Source: CAYRFQ01 sp964423615 (GTDB lineage: Bacteria > Planctomycetota > Planctomycetia > Gemmatales > Gemmataceae). Taken from it: a stretch of DNA of 64,000 nt. This document shows, piece by piece, positions 27,977 to 36,999 of this stretch. The stretch spans positions 248,001-312,000 of the forward strand of contig CAYRFQ010000001.1 of assembly GCA_964423615.1 (NCBI GenBank). The letters are read 5' to 3'. The notes under the pieces were generated by a model, which saw nothing but the letters and a program-made list of their open reading frames with translations, had not been told where the DNA came from and did not search any database. The translations under genes were made by a program, and so were the position numbers. Position 1 is the first letter of the stretch. The number at the start of each line of letters is the position of its first letter.

Positions 27977-29149
27977 TCAACAGTACTCGATCAGAACTTC
28001 CTTGTTTTGGCGACGTAGGAACTCTGCCATTTCTTCGACGAGGCTGCGACGGATGGAGATCGTGCGGGGCAACAACGGATTCTGGTGGACCTCATTCATC
28101 TTTTGGCCCACCAGAAAATAGAGGAAATCCGAGTCGAGAATTTCTTCTGCCAGACGATGGGCTCCTGTGCGTGCCTGGTCTTGGAGTCCCAAACGAACCC
28201 CGTCACTGGAGCGGAGTAGCTCGAGAGCCTTGGCCATGGTGAGAATGCCTTCGGTGACCAGGTCGACTTCACTCAGGTAACCGATGGGCGGCACTTCGGG
28301 GTGCAAGGTAGACATGTCGATCCGAACCAGTTCTCCCAGGTAGTCGCCGACAATGTTGGCGGTTGTTCCTCCGCAAACGACTCGGCGGCCATTGAATGAC
28401 AAAAGCCGCTCCACGTACATTTCGTCGGTGGCAGGGTCGAGAGGAGGACCTGTGAAGATGATGGTTGAATTACGACGCCGAAGGTGGAGTCCCAGGACGG
28501 TGGCATCATCGCCAGGGACATGACCATAGAGCCGATTGGTCTCGGCCATAACGGCCCGTACGAGCGTCCTGGCACCGAAGCCATGCAGCTGGAAGTGCTG
28601 TTCCAAGAAATTCGCTACATTGTCCCAGCCCCAGCCAAAGTTCATGGTCTTTCCGAGTCCGGCGTAGAGGACGCCATCGCTGATTACGCCGATGAGGTCG
28701 CCGATCTCCAATCGTCCCCTGGCGAAGATGATCTTCTTTCCCAGGATGGATTCGGTTTGGTTGGGTAAGTCCGCCCGTCGGCCACGGCGGAAGTATACGA
28801 CCGGGGGGTTGTCGCAGTTGATGACCTCGAAGGAATTGTCCTCGTGACGAACCTGAATGACAGTGAACGTGGAGTAAGCCAGTTTGCGAACCTGGCAGAC
28901 GGGGAGCGTCCCAATGACCGTCTCGATGACGTCCTTGAGTGGGACATCTTCGAGTAACATGCGAAGGACGATCTCGGCTGTCAGTGTCGCAAGGATGTTG
29001 GCCTTGACGCCGCTACCCAGGCCGTCAGAAAGCACGGCGACCGTTTTCGCCTCGGTCTTGATGGCCCGGACGGTGTCGCCACACAGTTCCTCGCCGTGTT
29101 TGTTGATGTGGTTGTGGTGAATGTCGAGGAAAGTGTCAAAGCGTATCAC
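27977..29149 (-). CDS. SpoIIE-type (PP2C-like) serine phosphatase of the hydrogenase operon
   Basis: The 390-residue product shows the metal-binding aspartates of SpoIIE/PP2C phosphatases: LSDGLGSGVKAN (about residue 40), GVISDGVLYAG and GDDATVLGL (about 220). The last roughly 150 residues form an extra C-terminal region (VCGGTTANIVGDYLGELV...). In related anaerobe clusters such a phosphatase accompanies NAD-linked [FeFe]-hydrogenases; its substrate is unknown and no anti-sigma antagonist gene is next to it. Its start overlaps the stop of the PAS gene by four bases (ATGA), making it the last gene of the operon. Confidence 0.88.
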   Translation of the reverse strand: MIRFDTFLDIHHNHINKHGEELCGDTVRAIKTEAKTVAVLSDGLGSGVKANILATLTAEIVLRMLLEDVPLKDVIETVIGTLPVCQVRKLAYSTFTVIQVRHEDNSFEVINCDNPPVVYFRRGRRADLPNQTESILGKKIIFARGRLEIGDLIGVISDGVLYAGLGKTMNFGWGWDNVANFLEQHFQLHGFGARTLVRAVMAETNRLYGHVPGDDATVLGLHLRRRNSTIIFTGPPLDPATDEMYVERLLSFNGRRVVCGGTTANIVGDYLGELVRIDMSTLHPEVPPIGYLSEVDLVTEGILTMAKALELLRSSDGVRLGLQDQARTGAHRLAEEILDSDFLYFLVGQKMNEVHQNPLLPRTISIRRSLVEEMAEFLRRQNKEVLIEYC

Positions 29150-29649
29150 ATCTCCTCCTCGATGACTCGAATGAGCTTGAACAAGCTGGCTTTGGTCTCT
29201 GCTGTTGTTTCCCCCAGGAGTCCCGCGATCTCTTGGGCCACCTTCATCTGATGATTGACGACCTCATGAACCTTTTCGATGGTCCGTTGCTTCAGCTGGG
29301 CACGCTCCTGGCGTTGTTGGTGTTCTGTCGAGAGGTCGACCATCACCCCAGCCAGGATGTTTTCTTCTCGGACCGTATAAATCATTTGGCGGACGTGCAG
29401 GTCGAGCTCCGGAAACGTTTTTTCTACACCCACCAAGGGGGCACCTGTCTCCTGGACGTGACGAAAGTCGCTGACGTCTCCCAAGATGTGTTCGGCCGGG
29501 GTGCCCATGACGGTCGCAGCTTCTACCTGAAACATACGGCAAAAGGCAGGATTGACGACCTGGATTTGCATTTGCTCGTCCATCGCCACGAGGCCGTTGG
29601 GGTCATAGTTCCACAACAATTCCCACAGGGTCTTCTGTGCCTTGTCCAT
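29146..29649 (-). CDS. PAS-domain sensor protein
   Basis: The 167-residue product consists of a PAS domain (about residues 14-110: YDPNGLVAMDEQMQIQVVNPAFCRMF...GVMVDLSTEHQ) and a C-terminal helical region (about 112-167) that could dimerise. It has no kinase or output domain. In the PAS fold, Cys in NPAFCRMF is the only cysteine and could matter for cofactor binding, but that is speculation. It sits between the [2Fe-2S] protein (12 bp gap) and the overlapping SpoIIE-type phosphatase gene, so the three probably form one redox-signalling unit. Confidence 0.85.
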   Translation of the reverse strand: MDKAQKTLWELLWNYDPNGLVAMDEQMQIQVVNPAFCRMFQVEAATVMGTPAEHILGDVSDFRHVQETGAPLVGVEKTFPELDLHVRQMIYTVREENILAGVMVDLSTEHQQRQERAQLKQRTIEKVHEVVNHQMKVAQEIAGLLGETTAETKASLFKLIRVIEEEM

Positions 29650-29661
29650 GCCTCACTCCTC

Positions 29662-29955
29662 TCAAGTGTCGGGAAGAATGCGACTTTTTAAACTGGGGAG
29701 AATCTCCTGCTCAAACTTGTCGCGAAGGTTATTGGCATTGACCTGAGTGAAAATCCGTGCTCGGTGTTTCAGTGAGATACCGTTGGCACACTGGTCCAGG
29801 CAGAACGCCCCTTTCAATTCGACAGTTTCCTCTAATTGGTGCTCGCGCAACAACCCCTGGAGCTTGGGCAACACATCGTAGACGCCCAGTTGGTGACAGG
29901 CCGAGCCCATGCACAGGAACAGCTCTTCTTTTTGGTTGGTCGGTTGCTGACTCAT
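29662..29955 (-). CDS. Thioredoxin-like [2Fe-2S] protein
   Basis: The 97-residue product has the ligand pattern C-x4-C (CMGSAC) and C-x3-C (CLDQC) of thioredoxin-fold [2Fe-2S] proteins related to the NuoE C-terminus. It lacks the NuoE N-terminal helical domain. It could carry electrons between the hydrogenase and the sensor proteins encoded next to it. The start overlaps the hydF stop by one base (TAATG), indicating translational coupling. Confidence 0.88.
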   Translation of the reverse strand: MSQQPTNQKEELFLCMGSACHQLGVYDVLPKLQGLLREHQLEETVELKGAFCLDQCANGISLKHRARIFTQVNANNLRDKFEQEILPSLKSRILPDT

Positions 29956-31220
29956 TACCCACCAAAGACCCCACTTCCGGCGTATTGAGTTTCCCTTTCG
30001 CGATGATACACCTCGAGGGCACCTGGAAAGGGCTCAAGGGCTCTCTCGAAGATGCCCAGGGTGTAGGCAATGGTCACACCGTAGTTCGTGATGGGCACTC
30101 CGGCCGCTCGACAATGGGCTACTCGAGAGAGGATCTCCCGGCGGTTCTGAACACATCCACCGCAGTGGATCACGAGTTTATACGAGTCCAGGTTGGCTGG
30201 AAAATCGTGTCCCTGGACGTGGGTGAATTCGAGTGCTCCGCCGACATACTGCCTGAGCCATCGTGGAATTTTGGCCCGTCCAATGTCATCGCCAATAGGG
30301 TGGTGCGAACACGCTTCACACACCAGAACGCGATCGCCATGACGCAGATCATCGATGGCCAGTGCTCCCCGGACGAACTCGTTCAGATCACCCCGATTGC
30401 GGGCAAAGAGGATCGAAAAAGAGGTGAGGGGCACATTGGGTGGAGTGTCTGCGGATACCTTCAGGAAGGCCTGCGAATCCGTGATGACCAATGCAGGCGG
30501 CTGATTGAGGCGATCCAGGGCCTGGCGGAGTTCGCGTTCTTTGACTACCAAGCACGACGCGTCGTTGTCCAGTAGCTCCCGGATCGTCTGAACCTGCGGG
30601 AGTATGAGCCGACCTTTTGGAGCTTCCATGTCGATGGGGACGACTAACATGGCCAGTTCGCCAGGCGGGACTAAATCTGCAACAAGTGGTGGGGCAGCCA
30701 GAAAATCTTCAGGGGCGGAGCGGATCAATGCTTTTTTCAAATCGAGAATGCCAATGTCGTCTGGAGCAACGGTGCTGACGTGACGGATGCGGAGGTCTTT
30801 CAATCGCTGGAGTACTTCAGGAGGAGGCTCACCTTGGTCTGTTTTGTTGAAGACGACAACGACCTTGGAGGCTTCGCGCTGCTGGAATTCCTCCAGCAGA
30901 TTATCTTCGAAGGAGCCCCATTCACCTCCAGCTACGACCAGAACGGCGAGGTCAGTCCGGTCGAAGACTTGTCGGGTTGCGTCCACCCGCAGCGTTCCCA
31001 GGTCACCTCCGTCGTCGACTCCAGCAGTATCAATGAACAGCACCGGTCCCAATGGGAGTAACTCCATCGGCTTCTCGACCGGATCCGTTGTGGTTCCGGC
31101 CACGTCTGAAACGATAGATACTCGTTGTCGGGTCAAGGCGTTCAATAGGGAACTCTTGCCCACGTTGCGTCGACCAAAGAGGCCGATGTGTAATCGATTG
31201 CCTTTGGGTGTCCTCATCAT
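29955..31220 (-). CDS. hydF: [FeFe]-hydrogenase maturation GTPase HydF
   Basis: HydF is the GTPase scaffold on which the diiron subcluster of the H-cluster is completed before transfer to HydA. The 421-residue product has G1 GRRNVGKSS, G3 DTAGVDDGG, G4 NKTD, and the C-terminal cluster ligands in CEACSHHP and HCGGC. I chose tandem ATGs at 31220/31217 because AAAGGAG lies eight bases upstream; the frame is open to 31247 but that would overlap aspA. It starts 11 bp after aspA. Confidence 0.95.
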   Translation of the reverse strand: MMRTPKGNRLHIGLFGRRNVGKSSLLNALTRQRVSIVSDVAGTTTDPVEKPMELLPLGPVLFIDTAGVDDGGDLGTLRVDATRQVFDRTDLAVLVVAGGEWGSFEDNLLEEFQQREASKVVVVFNKTDQGEPPPEVLQRLKDLRIRHVSTVAPDDIGILDLKKALIRSAPEDFLAAPPLVADLVPPGELAMLVVPIDMEAPKGRLILPQVQTIRELLDNDASCLVVKERELRQALDRLNQPPALVITDSQAFLKVSADTPPNVPLTSFSILFARNRGDLNEFVRGALAIDDLRHGDRVLVCEACSHHPIGDDIGRAKIPRWLRQYVGGALEFTHVQGHDFPANLDSYKLVIHCGGCVQNRREILSRVAHCRAAGVPITNYGVTIAYTLGIFERALEPFPGALEVYHRERETQYAGSGVFGG

Positions 31221-31231
31221 GGCTAGCTCCT

Positions 31232-32647
31232 TTATGAGTTCTTGCAACGTGTACGGGGTGATCCTAACTGCATGACCGCTTCCGGGCTAATCAGTCGATC
31301 GAATTCTTCACCACTTAGTAGTCCGCTTTCAATGACGACTTGCCGCAACGGTGTTCCTTCGTTGTAACTGATGACCGCGAGCTCCTGAGCCTTCTCGTAC
31401 CCGAGCACGCCCACCAAACAGGTTGCTGTGACTCCCGATGATTCGACTTGCTCCTGACAATGACGAGCGTTCGCCTCGATCCCAGTAACACAGTATTCGG
31501 TGAAAACTCGACAGGCACGACGAAGTAGGCTCAGGGACATCAACAGGCTGTCAGCAATCAAGGGATAGAACTGGTTCAGTTCCAGGTTGCCCGTTGAGCA
31601 GGCAAGGACGACCATCTGGTCATGGCCGAGAACGGCCAGGGCACACTGGGCGACTGCCTCTGGAATCACAGGATTCACCTTGCCGGGCATGATGGAAGAC
31701 CCTGCCTGGCGTGCGGGTAGTCGGATTTCGCCCAGACCAGCATCGGGGCCAGAGGCGAGCAGCCGCAGGTCATTGCTGACCTTGAGTAGACTGGAAGCGG
31801 TCGCACGCAAGATGCCGCTCACTTCTACCAGAGCATCGGTGTTCTGTGTGGCTTCGACGAGGTTCTCGGCTCGGGCCACCCCCAGTCCAGTGAGGTCACG
31901 CAGATGTTCGATGGCCCGGAAGATGTACTCGCGGGGTGCCCCAAGTCCAGTGCCGATGGCTGTGCCGCCCAGGTTCACAACCCGCAGCCGTTCCTCGCAC
32001 TTGGACACACGCCAGCGGTCGCGGGCAAAGGCCTCGGCATATGCTGCCATTTGGCGACCGAGGGTAATTAGCACTGCATCCTGGAGCTGGGTTCGTCCGA
32101 CTTTCACGATGGAAGCGAAATCGCGTTCCTTGGCCTGGAACGCATCGACGAGGTCGGTGAGGTCGAGTTCCAGCTCACGCACGGCGTAAATGGCGGCAAT
32201 ACGCAACGCTGTCGGATAAGTATCATTGGTCGACTGGTGACGGTTGACATCATCCAGGGAGTGCAACACTTGATGGTCACCGGGGCTTCGACCCAGGAGG
32301 ACGAGGGCTCGGTTAGCGAGCACCTCATTGACATTCAGATTCGTTGATGTCCCCGCTCCTCCCTGTAATGCATCGACCACGATATGTTGGTCGAGTTCTC
32401 CACGTATCATTTCCTCGCAGGCGCTCTCGAGGGCAGAGAAGACATCATCCTTGAAAAACCCAAGTTCGCGGTTGGTCTTGGCACAAGCGAGTTTGACCAT
32501 TCCGTAGGCATGAATCAGTTCACACTGGACGGGTCTTCCCGCGAGAGGGAAGTTTTCCAGAGCGCGAGCAGTGTGGACCCCGTACAGGGCAGCGCGGGGC
32601 ACTTGCATTGGCCCAAGCAGGTCGGACTCTGTACGGTGGTCGTTCAT
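31232..32647 (-). CDS. aspA: Aspartate ammonia-lyase
   Basis: Converts aspartate to fumarate and ammonia. The 471-residue product has the superfamily signature SSIMPGKVNP (about residue 320), the catalytic-site segments GGAGTSTNLNVNEV and HQSTNDTYPTALR, and a family-typical length. Fumarase class II is the alternative; the opening (ESDLLGPMQVP..ALYGVHTARALENFPL) favours aspartase. It lies between hydG and hydF in the same orientation with gaps of 29 and 11 bp, so it is co-transcribed with the H-cluster maturases. This placement recurs in other anaerobes and suggests a supply role for ammonia, or a fumarate link. Confidence 0.93.
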   Translation of the reverse strand: MNDHRTESDLLGPMQVPRAALYGVHTARALENFPLAGRPVQCELIHAYGMVKLACAKTNRELGFFKDDVFSALESACEEMIRGELDQHIVVDALQGGAGTSTNLNVNEVLANRALVLLGRSPGDHQVLHSLDDVNRHQSTNDTYPTALRIAAIYAVRELELDLTDLVDAFQAKERDFASIVKVGRTQLQDAVLITLGRQMAAYAEAFARDRWRVSKCEERLRVVNLGGTAIGTGLGAPREYIFRAIEHLRDLTGLGVARAENLVEATQNTDALVEVSGILRATASSLLKVSNDLRLLASGPDAGLGEIRLPARQAGSSIMPGKVNPVIPEAVAQCALAVLGHDQMVVLACSTGNLELNQFYPLIADSLLMSLSLLRRACRVFTEYCVTGIEANARHCQEQVESSGVTATCLVGVLGYEKAQELAVISYNEGTPLRQVVIESGLLSGEEFDRLISPEAVMQLGSPRTRCKNS

Positions 32648-32676
32648 GGTTCCCTCGTTGAAAGGTCGGAGAGTCT

Positions 32677-34107
32677 TTAGAAGAATAGGTCTCGTTCATC
32701 TGTATCGCGGATGCATTCCAGGCGACAACCGAGTTCGTGCTGTAGAGCCGGGTTGGGAATCTTCGCCTGCTCCGCTTCGACGACCTTTTCCCCGAGAGCC
32801 TTTGTTTCAGGTGAAGCGTGGTCGACGAGGTACTCCATCAAGGTGCTCAGTGCATTGGGTGTACATAACCTCTCGATGAAGCCGGGAATGGCAAACTCCA
32901 TGAAGTGTGGTCCAGTACGGCCAAGTCGATAACAGGCTGTGCAAAAGCTCGGAATGTAACCGTCTTTTAGAAGCTGGTGTACGATGTTGTCTAGGGACCG
33001 GATGTCGCCCAGTTCGAATTGTTCGCGTTCGGGCATTTGTTGCTGGGCATCCCCTGCCTCGACGTAGCCGCCTAGTTCGATTCGGCTGCCGGCGTCGATT
33101 TGGGACACTCCAAAACCCATGATTTCGTTTCGTAGTTCGGCGGGTTCCCTCGCGGTCAGGATCATGCCCGTGTAAGGGACGCTGAGGCGAAGGATGGCGA
33201 CGAGTCGTTTGAAGTCGTAGTCGCTGACCTGCCAGCGTGGATCCAGTTCAACTCCAGAGGCGGGTCTCAGGCGTGGGAAGCTGATGGTGTGGGGACCGCA
33301 GTTGTAACGATCTTGCAAGAACAGGGCGTGCTTGACCATACCCAGGACTTCGAAACGCCAGTCGTACAAGCCGAACAGGGCACCGATCCCGACATCATCA
33401 CAGCCGGCTTCCATGGCTCGACTGAGAGCATCCAGCCGCCAAAGGTAATCTCCCTTGCGGGTGTTCTGAGGATGTACCTTGGCGTAGGTGGCGTGGTGGT
33501 AGGTTTCCTGGAAGACCTGATAAGTGCCGATGCCGGCTTCATGAACCTTGCGGTAGCCTTCCATGTCGAGGGGAGCGGCGTTGATGTTGACCCGGCGTAT
33601 CTCCCCCTTGGAGAGTTGCGTCGCATACACCTTGTGCACCGTTTGGGCGATGAAGTCGGCGTCGTATTGAGCGTGCTCGCCGCACACCAAGATCAAACGC
33701 TTGTGACCAGTTGCAATGAGGGCTTCCACCTGCTGGGTGACTTCGTCGTCCGACAATGTTCGACGAATGGCGGCAGGATTGGAACGGCGGAAGCCACAAT
33801 ACGTGCAATCATTGACACAGTAATTGCCAATGTACAGGGGAGCGAACAGGACGATACGATTCCCGTAGACGTCACGTTTTAGTTGGCGAGCAGCTTCGAA
33901 GATTTCCTCGACCAGTTCGGGCTGCGTGGCATTGAGGAGGGTAGCACTCTCGGCCACGGTCAATGGTTCTTTGGCCATGCTCTTGGCAATGACCTCGCGA
34001 ACTTGGGTTGGGCTTACCGGCCGGTCGAGGAGTTTTTCGAGTGCTGCGTCGTCGATGAAATCTTCACTTTTGTAGCCGGTACTGATGTTCAGAGGATAGC
34101 TAATCAT
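32677..34107 (-). CDS. hydG: [FeFe]-hydrogenase maturase HydG (radical SAM tyrosine lyase)
   Basis: HydG cleaves tyrosine to supply CO and CN ligands for the H-cluster. The 476-residue product has the radical-SAM motif CVNDCTYCGF (about residues 95-104), the ThiH-like barrel, and the HydG-specific C-terminal cluster CTACYRLGRTG (about 395) that separates it from ThiH (tyrosine lyase of thiamine synthesis). It begins 24 bp after hydE on the minus strand, with GGAGGG upstream of the ATG. Confidence 0.96.
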   Translation of the reverse strand: MISYPLNISTGYKSEDFIDDAALEKLLDRPVSPTQVREVIAKSMAKEPLTVAESATLLNATQPELVEEIFEAARQLKRDVYGNRIVLFAPLYIGNYCVNDCTYCGFRRSNPAAIRRTLSDDEVTQQVEALIATGHKRLILVCGEHAQYDADFIAQTVHKVYATQLSKGEIRRVNINAAPLDMEGYRKVHEAGIGTYQVFQETYHHATYAKVHPQNTRKGDYLWRLDALSRAMEAGCDDVGIGALFGLYDWRFEVLGMVKHALFLQDRYNCGPHTISFPRLRPASGVELDPRWQVSDYDFKRLVAILRLSVPYTGMILTAREPAELRNEIMGFGVSQIDAGSRIELGGYVEAGDAQQQMPEREQFELGDIRSLDNIVHQLLKDGYIPSFCTACYRLGRTGPHFMEFAIPGFIERLCTPNALSTLMEYLVDHASPETKALGEKVVEAEQAKIPNPALQHELGCRLECIRDTDERDLFF

Positions 34108-34131
34108 GATTCCCTCCGGGATGATTTGGTG

Positions 34132-35190
34132 TCATGTTGAGAATGTGCGAATTTGGAAGTTGGGAGAAGAACCAGGACCCTTGCCGATGGTTCGACCGAG
34201 ACCAGTGATTCGCTTCTGAAGACAGCTTTTGCACTTTGCTGCGGCGTCGCGCACGCATGCCTTGTTGGGATAGATTTCGTAAGCCAGTCGTTCCTCGTTG
34301 GGAGTCACGTTGGGCATGACGACGTTAGCTCCCCTCTGAAGGCCCTTTTCCCGACCGTTGACGGGGTTGATCGTTGCCAAGGCTGTTGTGCTTGGGATGT
34401 TGGCCTGGGGACAGAGTAAACGTGTCAAGGCAATGACCTTGTAGGTCATTTCTTCGGTGTTCGGTACCTGGTCCTCTGTCGGAAATGGAAATCGAGCTGG
34501 TTCGCGGCCGAGCGGCGTCTGTGGGTGGGCGATGTAAGGGCCGACGCCGATCATGTCGAGATCAATTTGGGCAAACAGGAGCAGATCCGAAGCGAGGTCA
34601 TCGTAGCTTTGGCCTGGCACTCCGATCATGACCCCGCTACCCACCTCGTACCCGAGTTCACGCAAGGTCGAGAGCAACAACAGACGGTCGCAATCCTTGC
34701 CTTTCGCTGGAGGATGAATCCGACGGAACAGGGTCGGATTGGAGGTCTCGAACCGAAGCAGGTAGCGATCAGCTCCAGCCTGTCGCCAGGATTCCAACTC
34801 GGCAACTGATCGTTCGCCGAGACTGAGGGTAATGGCGAGGTTCGTTTCTTGTTTGATCCGGTCGATGACCCGATACATCCAAGTAGGATCCAGTTCAGGA
34901 TCCTCTCCGGACTGGAGCACCACGGTTCCGTAACCAAGGGCAACGGTCTGGTGGGCACATTCCAGGATTTGCTCAGCGGAAAGACGGTAGCGAGGTAACT
35001 CGGTGTTTCCGGCCCTCAGCCCACAGTAGGTGCACTGTCGGACACAGCAATTGGAGAACTCGATCAGCCCGCGCAGGTGGACCGCGTTTCCGACTTCTTC
35101 GCGACGAAGGGCGTCCGCCTGTTGCCAGAGTGCTTGAAGTCTAGCAGTGTCGTTTTCCCTGAGCCATTCGAGAATCGTAGCACGGTTCAT
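34132..35190 (-). CDS. hydE: [FeFe]-hydrogenase maturase HydE (radical SAM)
   Basis: HydE acts on the HydG-made Fe(CO)2CN-cysteine complex on the way to the diiron unit. The 352-residue product carries CVRQCTYCGLR (about residues 49-59) in a BioB-like barrel. I chose ATG 35190 because AAAAGGAG precedes it and the preceding in-frame residues to 35496 lie inside hydA. HydE rather than PylB or BioB is supported by the immediate hydG/hydF/hydA context. Confidence 0.95.
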   Translation of the reverse strand: MNRATILEWLRENDTARLQALWQQADALRREEVGNAVHLRGLIEFSNCCVRQCTYCGLRAGNTELPRYRLSAEQILECAHQTVALGYGTVVLQSGEDPELDPTWMYRVIDRIKQETNLAITLSLGERSVAELESWRQAGADRYLLRFETSNPTLFRRIHPPAKGKDCDRLLLLSTLRELGYEVGSGVMIGVPGQSYDDLASDLLLFAQIDLDMIGVGPYIAHPQTPLGREPARFPFPTEDQVPNTEEMTYKVIALTRLLCPQANIPSTTALATINPVNGREKGLQRGANVVMPNVTPNEERLAYEIYPNKACVRDAAAKCKSCLQKRITGLGRTIGKGPGSSPNFQIRTFST

Positions 35191-35215
35191 GATCTCGTTC
35201 TCCTTTTGCTCTTCT

Positions 35216-36979
35216 TCACTTCTGGTAGAGCGGCCGGGCTGTGTAGGTAGTGTGCAGGAGTTCGTGAGCTTTGTGACTGAGCGGAGCTCCCAGGAACTCC
35301 TGGTAGAGTTTCTGGATGAACGGATTGTCGTGGGACTTTCGGCGTCGGCGAGACCTGTCGTCAGCGTAGAGGCCAGCAGCGCGTGCCACCCGCAGGTCGT
35401 CCTGGGTTCCGTAAGGTTGACCACCACCGCCGATACACCCTCCTGGACAGGCCATGACTTCGATGAGGTGGTAAGGTGGTTCCTCGCCTTTTTCACGGGC
35501 TTCTCGGACTTGTTCGATGACTGTGTCCACGTTTTTCAGTCCATGAGCGACCGCCAATCGGACTTCCTGACCGTTCAGCGTTATGGAAGTTTGGCGAACG
35601 CCCTCGAGTCCTCTCACGTTCTCGAATTCACAGGCATCGTCTGGCAGATCGGTTTTGGTAACCATTTTGTGGGCAGTCCGTAAGGCAGCCTCCATGACTC
35701 CCCCCGTGACTCCGAAAATGGTCCCCGCTCCTGAGTAATCACCGAGCAAGTTGTCGGGTTCTTCGGCGGGAAGATCTGGGAAATTGATTCCTGCCTGTTT
35801 GATCATCCGAGCCAGCTCGCGAGTGGTGAGAACGCAATCCACGTCGCGGAAACCCGAGGCATACATTTCATCTGTCCGCGTGGTCTCGTACTTCTTGGCT
35901 GTACACGGCATGATGGAAACTGAGAATATTTTTTTGGGTTCGATGGCTGCGTTCTGGGCGTAGTAGGTCTTGATCAACGCTCCGATCATCGCGTGCGGGC
36001 TTTTGGCTGAGGAAAAGTGTGGGATCATGTCACCATGCATCTTTTCCATGTAGTCGACCCACGAGGGACAGCACGTCGTGATCAGGGGCAGCAGGCCATT
36101 ACCTCCCAGTCTTTGGACGAATTCGGAGGCCTCTTCCATGATCGTGAGGTCGGCCCCGAAGTTGGTGTCGAAAACCGCATCGAAGCCGAGTCGACGCAGG
36201 GCGTTGTAGAGTTGTCCGGTGAGCTGAGTTCCGGGTGGCAAGCCGAATGGCTCGCCGATGGCCACACGGACGGCGGGGGCAATTTGGACGGCACAGTGGA
36301 CGTTGGGATCTTTCAGGGCGTCCCAAACGCGTTCGGTTTCGTCGTACTCGAAGATGGCACCGGTGGGACAGTGAGCCGCACACTGACCACAACGGACACA
36401 GGGTGATTCGGCCAGGTTGATCTCTCCGGCAGGCGAGATGCGGGTATCGAAGCCTCTGTCCAGAAAACACAGTGCCCAGACGTTTTGTTCTTCTTGACAA
36501 GCGATGACGCATCGGCCACAGGAGATACACTTGCGGGGTTCGAGCACCACGGCCTTCGTCGATTCGTCTTTGGGCAAGTCGGGGACGATGGAGGGAAACG
36601 GCATGTCGCGGATGCCAAACTCGGCAGCCTTGTCTTGCAACTCACACGATCCATTCCGCCCACAAGTGAAACACTCGTTGGGGTGCTTGGACAGGATCAT
36701 TTCGATGGTCGTCCGCCTGACCTCGACCAACTCGGGGTCGCGGGTAACGATGTTCATGTCGTTTTCCAAAGCCGTGCAGCAAGCGCGAGGAAACTTATTC
36801 GATCCCTCGACTCGAACGACACACAGGCCACAAGCTGCCGTGGGTGGTAGGTCGGGGTGCTTGCACAGGACGGGAATGTTGACATGGACGGAACGGGCGG
36901 CTTCGAGGATGGTCGTTCCTTCGGGGACCTCGACAACGAGGTCGTCGATCTTGGCCCGTATTGTCTTGGTTTCGTTCAT
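35216..36979 (-). CDS. hydA: [FeFe]-hydrogenase catalytic subunit HydA
   Basis: Catalyses reversible proton reduction to H2. The 587-residue product has, in order: a plant-type [2Fe-2S] domain (CKHPD...CGLC...C), a His-ligated [4Fe-4S] (HPNECFTCGRNGSC), two [4Fe-4S] (CISCGRCVIAC and CVRCGQCAAHCP) and the H-domain with L1 TTCCPSW (about residue 302), L2 MPCTAKKYE (about 356) and L3 MACPGGCIGGGGQP (about 508). All four H-cluster cysteines and the proton-transfer cysteine in TCCP are present. The small H-subunit-like C-terminus is included. I chose ATG 36979, the first Met of the family N-terminus. It follows hydB by 20 bp and should form a HydABC complex. Confidence 0.97.
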   Translation of the reverse strand: MNETKTIRAKIDDLVVEVPEGTTILEAARSVHVNIPVLCKHPDLPPTAACGLCVVRVEGSNKFPRACCTALENDMNIVTRDPELVEVRRTTIEMILSKHPNECFTCGRNGSCELQDKAAEFGIRDMPFPSIVPDLPKDESTKAVVLEPRKCISCGRCVIACQEEQNVWALCFLDRGFDTRISPAGEINLAESPCVRCGQCAAHCPTGAIFEYDETERVWDALKDPNVHCAVQIAPAVRVAIGEPFGLPPGTQLTGQLYNALRRLGFDAVFDTNFGADLTIMEEASEFVQRLGGNGLLPLITTCCPSWVDYMEKMHGDMIPHFSSAKSPHAMIGALIKTYYAQNAAIEPKKIFSVSIMPCTAKKYETTRTDEMYASGFRDVDCVLTTRELARMIKQAGINFPDLPAEEPDNLLGDYSGAGTIFGVTGGVMEAALRTAHKMVTKTDLPDDACEFENVRGLEGVRQTSITLNGQEVRLAVAHGLKNVDTVIEQVREAREKGEEPPYHLIEVMACPGGCIGGGGQPYGTQDDLRVARAAGLYADDRSRRRRKSHDNPFIQKLYQEFLGAPLSHKAHELLHTTYTARPLYQK

Positions 36980-36999
36980 GGGTGGCACCTCTATTTGGT

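Noticed and set aside
32677..34107. Thiamine tyrosine lyase ThiH instead of HydG
   Set aside because: The C-terminal CTACYR cluster and the hydE/hydF/hydA neighbours identify HydG.
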